Source: Nannochloropsis salina CCMP1776
Lineage: Eukaryota; Sar; Eustigmatophyceae; Eustigmatales; Monodopsidaceae
Direction: 5' to 3'
Length of the DNA: 64,000 bases
Assembly (NCBI GenBank): GCA_004565275.1
Contig: SDOX01000128.1
Span: 434,839-498,838, forward strand
Part shown: piece by piece, positions 50,234-61,800 of the stretch
Position numbering within the stretch: position 1 is the stretch's first letter
Layout of the letters: every line of letters begins with the position of its first letter
The notes under the pieces: generated by a model
Databases searched by the model: none
Told to the model about the DNA's origin: nothing
The model's input: the letters and a program-made list of their open reading frames with translations, nothing else
Position numbers and translations under genes: made by a program

Positions 50234-51436
50234 TCAATAGTAGCTCGCTAGTGTCTTGGCCGTAAAATCGGCAAAAGACATGCCTGGCTCCCATCGACTG
50301 TCCAAAGAGGGCAGATGCACATGCGCCCCTTTCTCGTGAATCCTCCCACCGTTTTTTTGGGTGACATCTTCGCGCGATCGACCTGCGGGCATAGTCATGG
50401 ACTCGTCCATCTCCGGCTCCATGAAGACCGCAAACGTCTCTCGACTGAGCCTTCGCTTGGCCAACGTCGTCCCTTTGACCGCGTGTGGAGTAGCTTTTAA
50501 CAAGCCTCCGGAGTGAATCTGGGCCGTCTCACCGATTTGGAAGGCCAGATGGTCGGGGGGAATGTTGACTTTCACCACCTGCCCGTTCCGGCTGAGCACG
50601 AAGAGGCCCCCCTCCTCCTTTTCTGACTCTCCATACACACCCTTGCCAAAGCAATCGCTCAAATCAACTTCCTCCCCTTCTTCGTCCACATAGAGTGCCG
50701 ACGTCAGCCCCGTCAGTGAACCATGGTCATTGTGCCAGCCACACCATTCGCTGGCACCCGCCCAAGCCTCTCCCGTCCCTTCCCATCCCCTAGCTGCGCC
50801 ATCAGGGCCCTTTCCTTCCGTCATAACGGGGAAATAATGCAGGAGCCGGGCTTTGCACACCCTTGACTCCCTCACGATCTTCTCCAGTCTGTTGGGGGGG
50901 TACGCAGGGCACATCCTAGAGACGTAGGAATCGCATTGCCGTGCCACCAGCGCCCCGACCTCCACGATCAACCCTCCCATGTCTTTAAAGGCTGATTCTA
51001 AGGCGGGAAGATCGGCAGTGGGCCAGATGTTGGGATGGAGGAACGCTGGGTATTTCTCGATGAGGTTCTGGTCGGAGCAGGGGGTGTCGTGCAAGGGGTT
51101 GGCGTAATATGAACCCTTCAGCAAGTCAGGCCGTCCCTCCTGCAAACATTCCTTCCCATGGCTCCAACCGAAGGAATAAGAACTCAACGAATGTTCGTAT
51201 TTCGCCCGGACAGTCGAGGGTAGAGAGGCGAACGCGTAAGCTAGATGAAGGATGGAACGGCGCTTTTCAGAGAGCCCCGGGACTCCCGAGACTGTCAACA
51301 GGCCCATACCGTGCTCTCCGAAAGCCTGGTGAGGTAGGTCATCATCAAAATTTAAAGTGAGCGCCGTGTCAGAACACGTGGAAAGGACCACGCTTAAAGT
51401 GACGGGCAAAGCTCTCAGGAGTGGACTTTTTCTCAT
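50234..51436 (-). CDS. 2-oxoglutarate/Fe(II) dioxygenase, IPNS-like fold
   Basis: A single exon of 400 residues. This superfamily couples 2-oxoglutarate and oxygen to hydroxylation or related oxidations. The iron triad is visible: WHNDHGSLTGL gives His235 and Asp237, and ATPHAV gives His318. Arg332 in LSRETFAVFMEP matches the co-substrate-binding RxS/T position. The N-terminal half has FASLPSTVRAKYEH and a GWSHGKECL / DLLKGSYYAN segment, recalling the DIOX_N region of isopenicillin-N-synthase-type enzymes. The first 22 residues (LLRALPVTLSVVLSTCS) are hydrophobic and could be a signal or membrane anchor. The C-terminus carries a His-rich HEKGAHVHLP stretch. The fold is well supported; the substrate is unknown. 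Confidence 0.82.
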   Translation of the reverse strand: MRKSPLLRALPVTLSVVLSTCSDTALTLNFDDDLPHQAFGEHGMGLLTVSGVPGLSEKRRSILHLAYAFASLPSTVRAKYEHSLSSYSFGWSHGKECLQEGRPDLLKGSYYANPLHDTPCSDQNLIEKYPAFLHPNIWPTADLPALESAFKDMGGLIVEVGALVARQCDSYVSRMCPAYPPNRLEKIVRESRVCKARLLHYFPVMTEGKGPDGAARGWEGTGEAWAGASEWCGWHNDHGSLTGLTSALYVDEEGEEVDLSDCFGKGVYGESEKEEGGLFVLSRNGQVVKVNIPPDHLAFQIGETAQIHSGGLLKATPHAVKGTTLAKRRLSRETFAVFMEPEMDESMTMPAGRSREDVTQKNGGRIHEKGAHVHLPSLDSRWEPGMSFADFTAKTLASYY

Positions 51437-52120
51437 GTCGTGTTACTTTATATATATCCCCGCCGTAAACCTCCCCTTCACCTTCTCAATCTCCCATGAC
51501 AAGTCTTTGCTGGCCAGCAAATCATCGTATCGGACCTCTACAATTCTTGTACGTGAGTTGCTGTCATCGAGTTGTTGTGATGAAAAAAGTGAGGTCATGT
51601 CTGTTGTGGCTTCTTCGATCGAGCTTCGTTCTTACCTCTGCTCCATCTTGAAGGCTTCAGGCACCAAATTAGGTTGGCACAGTCTGGGTTACCCTCTTTC
51701 ACCCTTCTTTCTCAAAAGACTCAAATAAAGCATCTGTATAACATACAGCATTGATCAGAGAACGTACATGAGGCGTCAAGGTCGTTCATAAATCAGCGGC
51801 CCTTCGGCGACACTCCTCAACTCCCAAGCGCGAGCGAGTACGTCGTTCGAAGTATCTTCCTTTCCAAGCCCGACAAACTCCCTTCCGCCGAGAAGGAAAA
51901 AAATTCCGCCCCATTGCTAACCCCAAACTAAGTATTATATTTCTTACATTGATCAGGTGGGATATCGAGTTTCTCACGGACTTGTTTGACAGCGTCCCTG
52001 GTGACAAGGGTTAAGATAAGCCCTTCGGCCCATATCGAGCTCCTCGCACTCCAAGGAAGTCGGCCTACCACCTCCCTTGCCGCTTGAATCGAGCAACTTA
52101 GACGTAGCCTTGTAGCTTTT
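51437..52120. other. Divergent intergenic region
   Basis: It lies between the dioxygenase start (-) and the GH16-like gene (+), about 680 bp. No gene is recognised. Confidence 0.4.
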
Positions 52121-53104
52121 ATGTCAGAGCTATCTGATAATGATGCGTTTCGATGTTATCCCTCCTTGTCAATCAAATCTATCGCATGGCTTTGCTTTGT
52201 ATTGATTGCTCGCAGTGCTTCCATTGTGCAAGAATATGTCCTGTGTCCAAGTCTTCGCTCGGCGCCGACTCTGTACTCTTCATCTGACATTTTTTCGACG
52301 GACTTCACAGAACAAAAACAAGTTCAATTGTTTTTGAGCGAAAATTATGGCCGCGTGAACACTGACGGGGTCTTGGCCTGCCGACGCTCCGATCACTTGC
52401 TCTATAACACATCGATGGGCGGCGCAGGTTTGGAGACCGATGCGCGAGGTTTACGCATTGTAATGGACAACAACGGGGGGGCAGTATGCGATCATAATTC
52501 AGAGATAGCTACGGGTCACCTGTTAACCAGATTTTACCTGCAAGAAGGGCGGATCGACCTGACAGCACGTATGGGATACGGGCCTGACGCCGCTCCAAGA
52601 TATCATAGCGAAGACAGTTTCTCATGCTTTGGTTTGTATGTGCATCAATCTGTATCCCAACATGGCTATCGAAACGAAATCTCGATGTGCGTGAGTTCCA
52701 AAGACCCAAGCACTGTTCGCATGGGGGTTTGGAATGGATCCCCTGCCGATCGAGAGGAGGCCAGGCAGGCCAAGACGTCCATGGATTTGTCCCAAGCTTT
52801 CCACACCTTCAGCATCGAGTGGACTGCGAGCCGCGTGCGTTTTTTGCTTGACGACTTGAAGCTCTGGGACATGCCGGGCCAACGATTTTGTGCGGGTGTA
52901 CACGCGGCGAAAATCGACGCCGGGATGAGCCAAGGGCGGCGGCTACCTTACGAGCCCATGTCTGTACGGATTATTTTAAGACCGTTGGGGATCAGATACA
53001 AAGCCACGACATACATGGATGCCACAAAATTTTCCTACTCCCCCCTGGTCCAGGCACAGGAGGAGTCAGAGCCGGTGTTCCACGTGTCGGCGGGACATCT
53101 TTGA
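52121..53104 (+). CDS. GH16-like concanavalin A-fold protein, catalytic motif degenerate
   Basis: A single exon of 327 residues. An N-terminal hydrophobic stretch (SIAWLCFVLIARSA, about 20-33) suggests a signal peptide or anchor. The middle shows a GH16-type jelly-roll pattern: LEGRIDLTARM-like strand (LQEGRIDLTARMGYGP), SFSCFGLYVHQ, then RNEISMCVSS where active enzymes have ExDxE, and AFHTFSIEWTASRVRFLLDD, the usual strand pair after the catalytic sheet. GH16 enzymes cut beta-1,3/1,4-glucans and galactans. Here the motif reads E-I-S-M-C, so the central Asp and the acid/base Glu seem to be replaced. The protein may be a carbohydrate-binding, non-catalytic relative. The family match rests on a few strands, so confidence is moderate. 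Confidence 0.5.
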   Translation: MSELSDNDAFRCYPSLSIKSIAWLCFVLIARSASIVQEYVLCPSLRSAPTLYSSSDIFSTDFTEQKQVQLFLSENYGRVNTDGVLACRRSDHLLYNTSMGGAGLETDARGLRIVMDNNGGAVCDHNSEIATGHLLTRFYLQEGRIDLTARMGYGPDAAPRYHSEDSFSCFGLYVHQSVSQHGYRNEISMCVSSKDPSTVRMGVWNGSPADREEARQAKTSMDLSQAFHTFSIEWTASRVRFLLDDLKLWDMPGQRFCAGVHAAKIDAGMSQGRRLPYEPMSVRIILRPLGIRYKATTYMDATKFSYSPLVQAQEESEPVFHVSAGHL

Positions 53105-53987
53105 CAACGGAAGGGTTGGGGAAGGCGCGGGGCCTAGAAAATTTGTGGCAGCTCCTCAGCATGTGTGTAATTATTGTGTATTTCATTTGAAAGCATTGGC
53201 CGATGTACACGGGCACGGCCTTTGTGAATTATTGGACGCGGGTGTCGCTGCTTGTGAGGTTCGCTTGCATGATTCATTAAGCTCATATATTTTCACGCAA
53301 ATACCACGCGACGACATCAAAGAAAAATAATTGGGCATGGTATCTGCATTCAGGCATGCACAGAACAGTATGGCTTCCAGAAGGAAACATGTACCCTAAC
53401 AGCATCGCTTTCAAACAGTGACTGTCGTCTCGTGACGTTGTGTTTTACATTTGACTTGATCCCTTCGACTGCGGTCTGTCAAAGCCCCTCGTACACACAT
53501 TTTTGCCGTGTGCATTGACCGTGGGACCTGCAACGATAGTAGAAATAGCGACAGGTAAGGAACCCTGGGGAGTGTGCGCAATCCGCCGACGAACATCAGC
53601 TCGGGAAGGGCCATCGCCTTGACTTTAACTAAGATGTCGTTCGCTCGACTCTTTTTTTCAATAAACCACGAAATAACAATGTACACCAAGCAATAAATTC
53701 GATATGCAAACAATCTATCCTAGAAACTGCGTAAATTTGGGGGCATGTGCAATGGTCAGTACGTCATCGAGAAGACTTGTCCCATTCCGCCTTGCACTCC
53801 CCATCTCCTTTCCCGTAGCAGGCACCATCCCGGCCCGAGTCATGAGAAGCCCGTCACACTCCTACCCAACGTTGTTGCATCCCATGTAGTTAAGACTCTT
53901 CTCTTTGCTCTTGTACGCCTTCGCATTTCCCATCTCTGTCTGGCGTGTGAGATGCTCAGCCCCTCTATCCTTCTCTCCCAAGGGCTC
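53105..53987. other. Intergenic, convergent 3' ends
   Basis: It lies between the GH16-like gene (+) and WEE1 (-), about 880 bp. Nothing recognisable. Confidence 0.38.
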
Positions 53988-56031
53988 TCAATAAGTCTGC
54001 GTCCGTTCCAACTTCCGTCCCTTGCTCTGCTGCTGTTGGTTCTGCACCAAGGCCTTTACAAGCTTCTTCGATTTCATTTTTTCTTGGAGCAGCTCCCGCT
54101 CGAGTTTACTACGCAGACGCGGGTGTGTCAACAAGACAGCTGCCGAGGGTCGTTGAGACGGTTCGCGCTGATGGTAGAGGGAGGGAATAGGTCCGGGTAC
54201 GGTGAAAAGGTGGGCATGTGGGTGTGGTGGTCAAGATACACATGTGAAGAATAAAAAGTAATAGGCGTGGCATCAGATTGGCAATTAGGGCATGGAAACG
54301 AGCACTGTCGTGGGCCCCTGTTTCAAAAAGGGATGGTCTCCACCACTGTTCTCACGGAGGCACCCCTAAATCCCTGCCAATTCTCTTTCAGCTACCTACC
54401 GCCATCATCTGGGCGAGGACCCGCATCAAATCAGAGACCACAACCGCCGGTTCTCCTTTCAAAGAAGGGGGGTGCCCAGACCGCAAGGCGTGCCACTCCT
54501 CCCCGTTCGGTGGCAGAGCCCGGCCCCGGCACATTTCGTAGACGGTCGCCCCCAGGGAGAAGATGTCGCATTTCGTCAGGTCCTTCGGTCCGTCCTGGAG
54601 GAGCTCGGCGGACATGTAGCGGGAGTCGCCTTCCACCAAGCTATCGCCCAGGCCATCGCTGCTGTTGACGGAGGCGACCAGGCCGAAGTCCCCCAGCTTA
54701 TACACACCTGCCTTGATAAAGATGTTGCCAGGCTGGGAAAACGGGAATATGAGGGATCAAAGGAAGGAAAGGGGGGAAAATAAAAGACGTTAGTGAGACG
54801 CACGGGTCATGGGGCGGACAAATGCCCTCCGGCTGCCCTGAGCTCGCCCCATACCTCCCTAGCCCCTCTGTTCTTTCCCCCCTGTGGTCCTGGGTGCTCC
54901 AAGCCACTTTCGCACCTTCACGTCCAAGTGTACGAGGCCATGTCGGTGCAACACGTCCAAAGCCAGGAGCATCTGTCGCATGAAATCAAACACCTCTTCG
55001 AAGCCCATCTTCTCCCCGGCCTGAAGGGCCCCGTCCAAGCTCTCCTCGCACAACTCCGTCTGCATGAAAAGACGCTCGTCCTCGATCCAAGCCTGGTGGT
55101 ACCGAACCACATGCAAGACTTCCTCGCTGCTGTCCGCAGCGCACACTTTCGCCAACGCCTTCACCTCTTGCAGGTAACGGTTTCGGTCTGCGGGCCCCCG
55201 GAAACGGCGACGGGTGCACTTGACCGCATACTCCACCCCGTCCACCCGGCTTCGGACACGGTAGACCTCCCCGAAACAGCCCGAACCTATGACGCGGACA
55301 ACGTCAAAGTCCGTTTGGAAACGCGACACCGGCGTGGTCGGCCCATGGCCCTGGTGGAGGGAGGTCCTCCGGCCGCTGCTTCCTGGCCCGGCCCCGCTGC
55401 CTCGGTGCTTGTCGGTGCTACAGGGGTTGCTGCTGCGGCCGTTCCGTTTGGAGGAGTGCGTGGGGTGATGGTGGAAATGCGGTTCGTGGGGATGTCGGTG
55501 GAGAGAGGAAGGCGTCCTGGTAGCAGAAGCCGGGGCATAGCCCGGGTGGGCGGGTTTGTATGGAGTGGGAGGAGGGAAAGCCATCACATCAGACGGGCTC
55601 TCATCCAAGAAATAGTTTTTACCAAGTTCATCTTGCATAGCATAGCCACGTTTGAAATCTCGGTTAATACTCTCGCGTAGAGGCGCCTGGGGAGGTCCCA
55701 TCGGTGCGGAGTGGGGCTGGTGCTGCGAATTACGACCAGAGAAAGGGGAGGCGATGGGCCGTGATAGGTGAAAATCACAATTAGCACGTCCATTTCTCTT
55801 GTAATCGCTGGATGTGGAAGACGAAGAGGGGGCCAGGGGCGGCAATGGTGAACAGGTGGTTTCGTAGTCATCGACAGGCGTGAATGTACGTTTACGTTGC
55901 AATCCTCCTGGGGAAGGTGGACGGGGCAGAATATAGTCGTCACTACCGCCTGGGCTACCGCCACTTCCTCCCTCATCTTCCATCTTTAGCGGACCGTCGT
56001 CGTCGTCCAGGTCCATCATCATTGATGACAT
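53988..56031 (-). CDS. WEE1: WEE1-type inhibitory kinase
   Basis: Three exons, 56031-54916, 54732-54400 and 54167-53988, all phase 0, give about 542 residues. WEE1 phosphorylates the glycine-loop tyrosine of CDK1 and delays mitosis. The N-terminal 230 residues are disordered, rich in Ser, Pro and His, with several SP/TP sites. The kinase domain has the glycine loop VIGSGCFGEVYRV, VEYAVK (Lys), and HGLVHLDVK|PGNIFIK with an intron in the catalytic loop. Then come LGDFGLV and the family-specific VEGDSRYMSAELLQ followed by KCDIFSLGATVYE. The small last exon gives REPSQRPSA, the conserved arginine before the C-terminal helices. The DFG triplet is standard, whereas animal WEE1 often has DLG. The start ATG 56031 follows a CAACCAG acceptor-like site, so a 5' exon is possible. 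Confidence 0.88.
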
Positions 56032-56784
56032 CTGCGTCGGAGTATGACTGGTTGAAAGAACGGGCAAAGGGAGATGAGATTCCGGGGATCGAGAAAGAGT
56101 GACATAACTTTTTCGAAAAGATAGAGGGGCAATGAGTGCGCCATGTCAGTGTCAGGTCTTCATCTGTATCTCATATGCAAGAGATCTCTCGTAAAGTGCA
56201 CGCATACCGTGTCAAGGCGATTGTGATGCTTGAGTATTGGTGCACGTGTCCTTGATTTTTTGAACAGGGCTTTGGGCGGGAACGGGGGGCAGGGATGGGG
56301 CTGGCAGCCAGCGTCAGCTGTCGCTCGATCCGTCGCTAATTATGATGGAAAAGATACCCTCGCCCGTCATCTTCAAGTCGTTCCTTACCGGTGGTTTTGG
56401 GGCTCACTCGCATTAAGAGGGCAAGAAAATGCTTCACAGAGGTCCCTCACGACTTATTTGCTGGATTTTGATACAGGATTGTCATTTATTTGGCGGACAT
56501 TTCACGCTTTTGAGGTCTTCTGTTCTGCTCTTCCTTCGATGCCGCGCATCCTGTCCGTCGCTTTCGTGTGTTGCTGCTATCATGCCTCAACAAGCGCATT
56601 TTTCTTGCAGCCAACCTTGTCCACGAAGCTGGTCTCTATTACAAGCGTGCGCCAAACAGCGGCATTGGAAGCAGGGACATCAGCCTCATTGGATGATCAA
56701 GCAGAGTACGTACTTGTTCGTAGGCCAATATCCACGCCTCCACATTCCTGTTTCTGGCTGAGTCTCGTCTTGTACTTTTCGTAG
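56032..56784. other. Divergent intergenic region, WEE1 / GIY-YIG
   Basis: About 750 bp. Open frames exist on the + strand (about 56230-56784) but lack family resemblance; part may be 5' untranslated sequence of the GIY-YIG gene. Confidence 0.38.
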
Positions 56785-58118
56785 ATGAAGATCAGACGCA
56801 TGCTTTGTTTTAGATACAACACCCTTCGTTTACTTTGTGCTGTGTCTTCGACCTTCGGCATACTCCACGCGATTCTTGCTATTTGCCCTCCTCCCTTCGG
56901 GCTAAGAAGTCACGCTTTCTTACATTTAAATTCTTCCCACAATTCTAGCTTCGTGAAGGCAGAACTCGCTCGTAAGAAGCAAGAATACGATGCCTCCCTA
57001 AAAGCGAGAATTTCTGCCTCCGTTGCCAATGCAGACGTAGCCGACAGTATCCCGCCTCTTGATTCTCTCCCTTATGTGCCCTATTTGGATGAGACCGGTA
57101 AAATCAACGACTGCGGCGCTGACGCTAAGGTGAAGGCGAGTGTATACGCACTGTATGATGAGAGCGAAACCGTGCGATACATTGGTGTTTCCCGCTCCGT
57201 GGCGCAAAGCCTGCGCTTGCACTTGGCGCGGATGCCTGAACAGACCTACGGCTTCCGCGTTTATCACATTTCCAAGCCGACCCGTGTCTTGTTGGAAATC
57301 ACGCGCGATACGTGGGTCGACCAGCTTGGCTACCAGCCTCAGGTATGTGCTTGCTTGAGTAGGTTCCTTTCACTACTGTGTGGGTGGTGACGCGTGACGG
57401 AGTCGGGTGCACGGTGTCCACGCCAGACTACTTGAGTATCTCCAAGTGAAAGAGGCAAAAAGAGTTGTACATCAGTACGAGGGAGAGATAAATGAAGGAT
57501 CGTCTCCGGCGAACGAAGCATGTTGCAGGTGGCTTCGTCTCAATTACTCCTTTCCTCTTCGTATATGCACTCCCTCTTCCATGCAGGGCAACGATAACGG
57601 GCCTAATCAACAGCTTTGGGAGAGCGCTTTGGATGTAAAACCTTTGATGAACGAAGCGGATCACGCAGCCCTAGGTATGTGGGTATCCGTGGTGGGCGTT
57701 GCAAGAGCCTGGCCTTCTGTTTTTTTCCTCTCGACGATGCGATCTCATTCCGTATATATTCCTCCCATGCCCCTTTGTGATAGTGATTTTGTGACTATGA
57801 ACAGTATCTTCCTGTTTCTTACCCGGTATAATGAAACCGTCTTTCCTTCCTTCCATTTATATACTTTATTTGTTTCCTTTCACGCTGACCTTGACAGAAA
57901 CTGCCCGCATCAAGCAGCGTTCCGAGGAAAACGCAATGAAGAAAGTGACGCGCCGCTTCGAAGAGGCCAAAATTTCTGTTTTGAATGCCCGAGGTGTAAC
58001 TGAGAGTCTTCGATTCGACCCCAAATTGAAAGGAAAGGGGTTGCTGGATTTGTACTTAGAGAAGCAACCTGATTCAGCGGTGCCTGATTCCAAGCCTTCA
58101 TCGAAGAAAACGTCGTGA
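56785..58118 (+). CDS. GIY-YIG-domain protein with N-terminal targeting signal
   Basis: Exons 56785-57342, 57587-57674 and 57898-58118 (phases 0 and 1) give about 288 residues. GIY-YIG folds are nuclease domains of homing enzymes, UvrC and SLX1. The hallmark pair appears as SVYALYD...RYIGVS, with the helix QSLRLHLARM after it. A basic start and a hydrophobic segment (LCAVSSTFGILHAILAIC) form a signal peptide, and a PPPFGLRSHAF-like stretch follows, compatible with delivery to a complex plastid. The C-terminal half, in exons 2 and 3, is Lys/Glu-rich helix. The catalytic Arg and Glu of true nucleases are not obvious, so activity is uncertain. Similar proteins of algae and plants are of unknown function as far as I know. 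Confidence 0.62.
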
Positions 58119-58873
58119 GAAAGCTGACTACAAGAATAATTAGAATACCAGAGCTTCGTGTGAAATGTACGAGAAGCTGCAAAGAGTAAGGGGAACAAGG
58201 AGGAGTGGATCCCCGGAACAAGGGATGTTTTGGTTTTTGATTGGGTCATCAAAGGAATAGGAAAGAAGCGAAATGGCTTTAGAGCTACTTCTTCAACCTG
58301 CAATATTAATTTGATAGCTTGCAATTAAAAGTCCTTTGTCGCGCTGTACTTTTTCCTAATTTAAGAAATTCAAGGTTGCTCCCCAAATTTCGACGCATTA
58401 CTTTCTGCACGTCTATTCTACACAACGGCCTTCTCCAACAAACAATCAAAGACATAAATTACTTACCCAACAATCTAAAAATTTGATGGAAGCCCTTGTG
58501 TACGTTCGTGATCTGCTCCATGCAGAAAAATGGCGGCCAAATGCATGCTATCCTTGGGGAGTGGGGAGGTTATAGGAATTCCTGTCCCCGACTGACGCCA
58601 TCGACACAGCGTGGTATTCCTCTTGTTTCCCGTTTTCATGTCCGCGACTGGAACTCGCGCCAATACATCTCCCCATGATGCAACATACGTAACAGGTGAA
58701 GAGCCTTTTGTGTAGCTTTCCATGCGTTTTTTTAACGCAGCTCTCCACTATTGCGACTGGCAACTCGCTATCTGAAGCGTCAAAGACGTAGCCATGATAT
58801 CCGCCTCTTGATGGGACTTTGGCAGTTTCTTGCACGATAAAAGGTGACCTAATTGAGCATGGCAACATTGGAG
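58119..58873. other. Intergenic, tandem (+/+) upstream of TOR
   Basis: About 755 bp; no recognised gene. It should contain the TOR promoter and 5' untranslated region. Confidence 0.38.
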
Positions 58874-61800
58874 ATGGAAAACTCGTCAGTACACTTTCTA
58901 ATTCAGGGCCTAAGGAGCAAAGATGCCCAAACACGGACTCGGTACGTTTCATGATTCTCATCTCGACAGCCAGAAGTTTAGGGATAACATGTGCAGGCTT
59001 CAAGTGGTACAATCGCACGTTCACGGTGTTTCCTCATGTGTCTTGTTCTTCCCCGGTATAAAGTACAATGACCTCGTGTTTCTCACGGTTTTTCTTATGC
59101 GTGCCCTTCCCTTTGGCTTATCGCGGATCTCGAACATGCCCTCAGTGCCGCCAAAGAGCTTCGCAGCTCGATGGAGTCCGCTTCCCGAAGTCTGTCCATT
59201 GAGACTTTTGCCCGGTTTGAACAAGAACTCTTCCAACGAGTATTTTCTCTGGTTCACGCGCCGGATTCGCCACTATGGGAGAAGCTGGGCGGGTTGGAGG
59301 CAATGGACGAACTCCTCGACGTCCCCTCCGCGGATACTGAGACCAAAGTGATCAAATTCGCCAACAAACTTTCCTTCTCACTACGGTATGGCCTGGAGGG
59401 CCACGTTTGAAGGAGAAAGACTGCGTTTTCTTGGGGAAGGATGGTCGATGTGGGGCCTTCGCTGACCTCCCGAGTGGCTTCCCCCCTCTCCCCGTTGCCC
59501 TTCCTCCAGATCCTCCATCGAATACGAATTTCTCCTCCAGGCATCCAGGACGCTGGGGCACCTCGCCCGTTCCTCTGTGGTGCCCAATGCGGACTACGTG
59601 GAATTTGAAGTGGACCGGGGGGTGGAATGGCTGTCGTCGGAGCAGTCCTCGCGTCGCTTGGCGGCTTGCTTTGTCTTGAAAGAACTGGCCGCAAACGCGC
59701 CTACCTTGTTTTATGCCAAGACGGGGGATTTCCTGGACAGGGTATGGGTGGCCCTACGGGACCAGAAGCCCATCATCAGGTTGAATGCGGCGCGGGCCCT
59801 GAGTGGGTGCCTACGGATGCTGTCGACTAGGTAGGGCGACGGCCTTGGGGAAGCTCGGGCGCGGCCCCTCTCGCTGGAGGGGCACGCCTGCGGAGTCTTC
59901 CCGCGCAAAAGCTTGACGTTGATGGCTTTTCTACTTATGACAGGAACGCGTTGAACCACGTGAATTGGTATTGCAAGGTGTATGAACAGGTCCAAGTGGG
60001 TCTTCTGAACGGGCCGGGCAAGGGGGGGCAGACGTCGGCCATGCATGGCTCCCTGCTGGTTGTGGGCGAGATGCTTTCCTACACCGGCGATTTCATGGTG
60101 CCGCGGTTCCAGGTAGGGAGGGAGAGCTTGGGGGGGGGGGGGGTCGTGCATCTTCGTCGTATCATGAGAACTTCCTATGCACCAAAGCTCCATGCGGCCC
60201 TCCCTCCTTTCTTTCCTTTCCTTCATCAGGAGGTCTGCCAAGCCATCATGGCCGTCCGTGAGCACAAGGACAAATGCATCCGTGTCAGTGTCTTGGAGCT
60301 CCTGCCCCGCCTGGCCCATTTCTGCAGCGACATGTTCGCCCGTACCTATCTGAATGGTGCCCTCGCTCATTTGTTGGAGGCGACCAAAACCCCGGAGCTT
60401 CGACCGCAAGCCTTCGTGGCCCTGGGTAAACTAGCCTTGGCGGGTGGAGACTACCTGCGTCCGCACCTGCCGGAGGTGCTGGGGCAGGTGAAAGAGAGCA
60501 TGAACAACAAGAACAAGAGGTAGGGTATGGAGGGGGGCTGGGGGTGCTCGGGTCTGTGTAGGCGCGGGCTCGTGGTGGTGGTCCGATAATCCCTCGCACA
60601 GAGTGAGATATCTCTGCACCTGCCCAACCCCTCCATTTTCCCCCTGTTCCAGGGTCTACTGTCGCGAGGCTTTGGACTGTGTGGCTTCCCTGGTTTTGGC
60701 GGTGGCGGAAGACATGTCTCCCCACATCCCGGAGCTCCTCGAGCCCATGTTTGCCGGCGGATTGAACCCCACCCTGATCAATACCTTGACGGTCATTTCG
60801 GACCGTTCACCCGCTCACCAACGCCTGGTCCAAGACCGCTTGCTTCTGGAACTTTCTTTGCTCCTGGACGACGGCCGCCCCTACACCTCTCCCGGCGCCC
60901 GATTGCCCGTCCGCTCCCTCCCTCCCTCGTGCTCTCCCTCCCTTGCCGCCCTCCCGCCTTCGCTCTCGGACCCAGTTCCGGCGCTGGGACATGGTCGCTC
61001 AGTGGGAGGCCCCAGTACGGTCGCCAAGAGGGTTCCCTCTTCCTTGTCGCCTGGTGTCGCCGTGGGAGGGGCGGCGGCGCCGGGCGCGTTCATCCGACGG
61101 GCTCAAGGAGGGGAGGCACGAGGAGGGCAAGGGGATGGAGAGTGGGGAAGTGGAGGTGGAGCGGCCGCAAACTCCATCCCAGGCTCCAACGGTCACGGTT
61201 CGGAGGGAGTGTGGAACAGTGAAGCCGGTTTGAATGGTCATTTATCTTCGGAAATGCCTCCTAAGAAGCCTCCCAGCGGCCCTTCGGGTTTTTTTACCAA
61301 AATCCAGCAGTTGGCCACATCCGCCCGGGGCAAGCGCGGCGGAGGAGGCAGGGTGGGAGGGGCGGGCGGAGAAGGAGGGAACAGCGGGGCGGGGGAGAAT
61401 CCAGGTCAACGGAAGGTGGATGAACCCCCGTCGCGAGCGCGCCAAGTCCTTCCCCCCGAGATGACTGAGGTGGTGGTGCTGGCCCTGCGGACACTGCGGA
61501 ATTTCCCTGTGGACCGGGACGTGAACCTCCTCCCCTTTGTCCGCGACTGCTTGGTCCACTACCTCGACAGTCCCCAGGCCCTGATCCGCCGGGAGGCGGC
61601 ACTGACCTGCTGCGGTCTATTGCTCGTGCAGGAGAAAGGGCAGGGGCCGGGGGAGGGCCTGCGGGTCCGAGGCCCCTCCGCGGAAGTGATCGAAGAGGTG
61701 CTCCGACGCCTGTTGCAAGTGAGCATCGCCGATCCCGATGCGACGCTGCGACTGACCCTCCTGCATGCCCTCGATCGCCGCTTTGATCCGTATTTGTGCC

